From Dyadobacter psychrotolerans (GTDB lineage: Bacteria > Bacteroidota > Bacteroidia > Cytophagales > Spirosomataceae): a stretch of 64,000 bases of DNA. The position numbers and the translations under genes are program-made. How positions within the stretch are numbered: position 1 is the first letter of the stretch; each line of letters begins with the position of its first letter. The stretch covers positions 62,001-126,000 of the forward strand of contig NZ_SMFL01000014.1 in assembly GCF_004349265.1 (NCBI RefSeq). Reading direction: 5' to 3'. The notes beneath the pieces were generated by a model. The model saw nothing but the letters and a program-made list of their open reading frames with translations. It did no database searches and was not told where the DNA came from. Positions 63,993 through 64,000 of this stretch are shown piece by piece.

Positions 63993-64000
63993 CCACCCGG

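Overview
The window looks like the chromosome of a Bacteroidota species, most likely a Cytophagales member close to Dyadobacter (inferred from gene types, not from a marker gene). Supporting signs are TonB receptors and DUF5686 proteins with carboxypeptidase-like N-terminal domains, TTG-N20-TAnnTTTG promoters, lack of strong Shine-Dalgarno sites, and many lipoprotein or exported proteins. No rRNA, tRNA, CRISPR array or intact insertion sequence was seen.

Layout. 0-16 kb: the 3' end of an LpxR-like gene; a TolC/HlyD/two-permease ABC-2 export operon without an ATPase gene; a type II NADH dehydrogenase; a small exported protein; a DUF5686 outer-membrane protein; and a complete RND efflux operon (adaptor, pump, outer-membrane factor). 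16-24 kb: a metallophosphoesterase/Omp85-like gene broken by an in-frame TAG and with eroded metal-binding motifs, an AraC regulator behind a textbook -24/-12 (sigma-54) promoter, an alpha/beta hydrolase without its catalytic residues, an intact hydrolase lipoprotein, a tandem hairpin repeat and an OsmC protein. 24-28.8 kb: a visibly AT-rich island with orphan genes and a frameshifted DUF262 (GmrSD-like) gene.

28.8-50 kb: a second AraC paralog behind the same upstream architecture, a lone dihydrolipoyl dehydrogenase, a TonB receptor, and three large sigma-54 enhancer-binding regulators of one family carrying 3, 6 and 5 GAF modules. Between the regulators lie an MFS transporter and a CoA-transferase / YWTD propeller / 3-hydroxyacyl-CoA dehydrogenase operon. 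50-58.5 kb: a nine-gene minus-strand operon with four alpha/beta hydrolases, a crotonase, an SDR and a three-part cytochrome / 2Fe-2S / molybdopterin oxidoreductase. 58.8-64 kb: a GAF protein without a recognisable output domain, an exported isochorismatase-like hydrolase and an exported amidohydrolase.

How it may fit together (inference): the 34-64 kb part reads as a catabolic locus. Hydrolases would release alcohols or acids, the SDR and Mo-enzyme oxidise them, the CoA-transferase activates them, and the crotonase and dehydrogenase degrade the acyl-CoA. GAF-array sigma-54 activators would act as sensors. The most novel points are this GAF-array regulator family with its internal block duplication, and the 35-bp element plus sigma-54 promoter kept at exactly the same spacing in front of two AraC paralogs.
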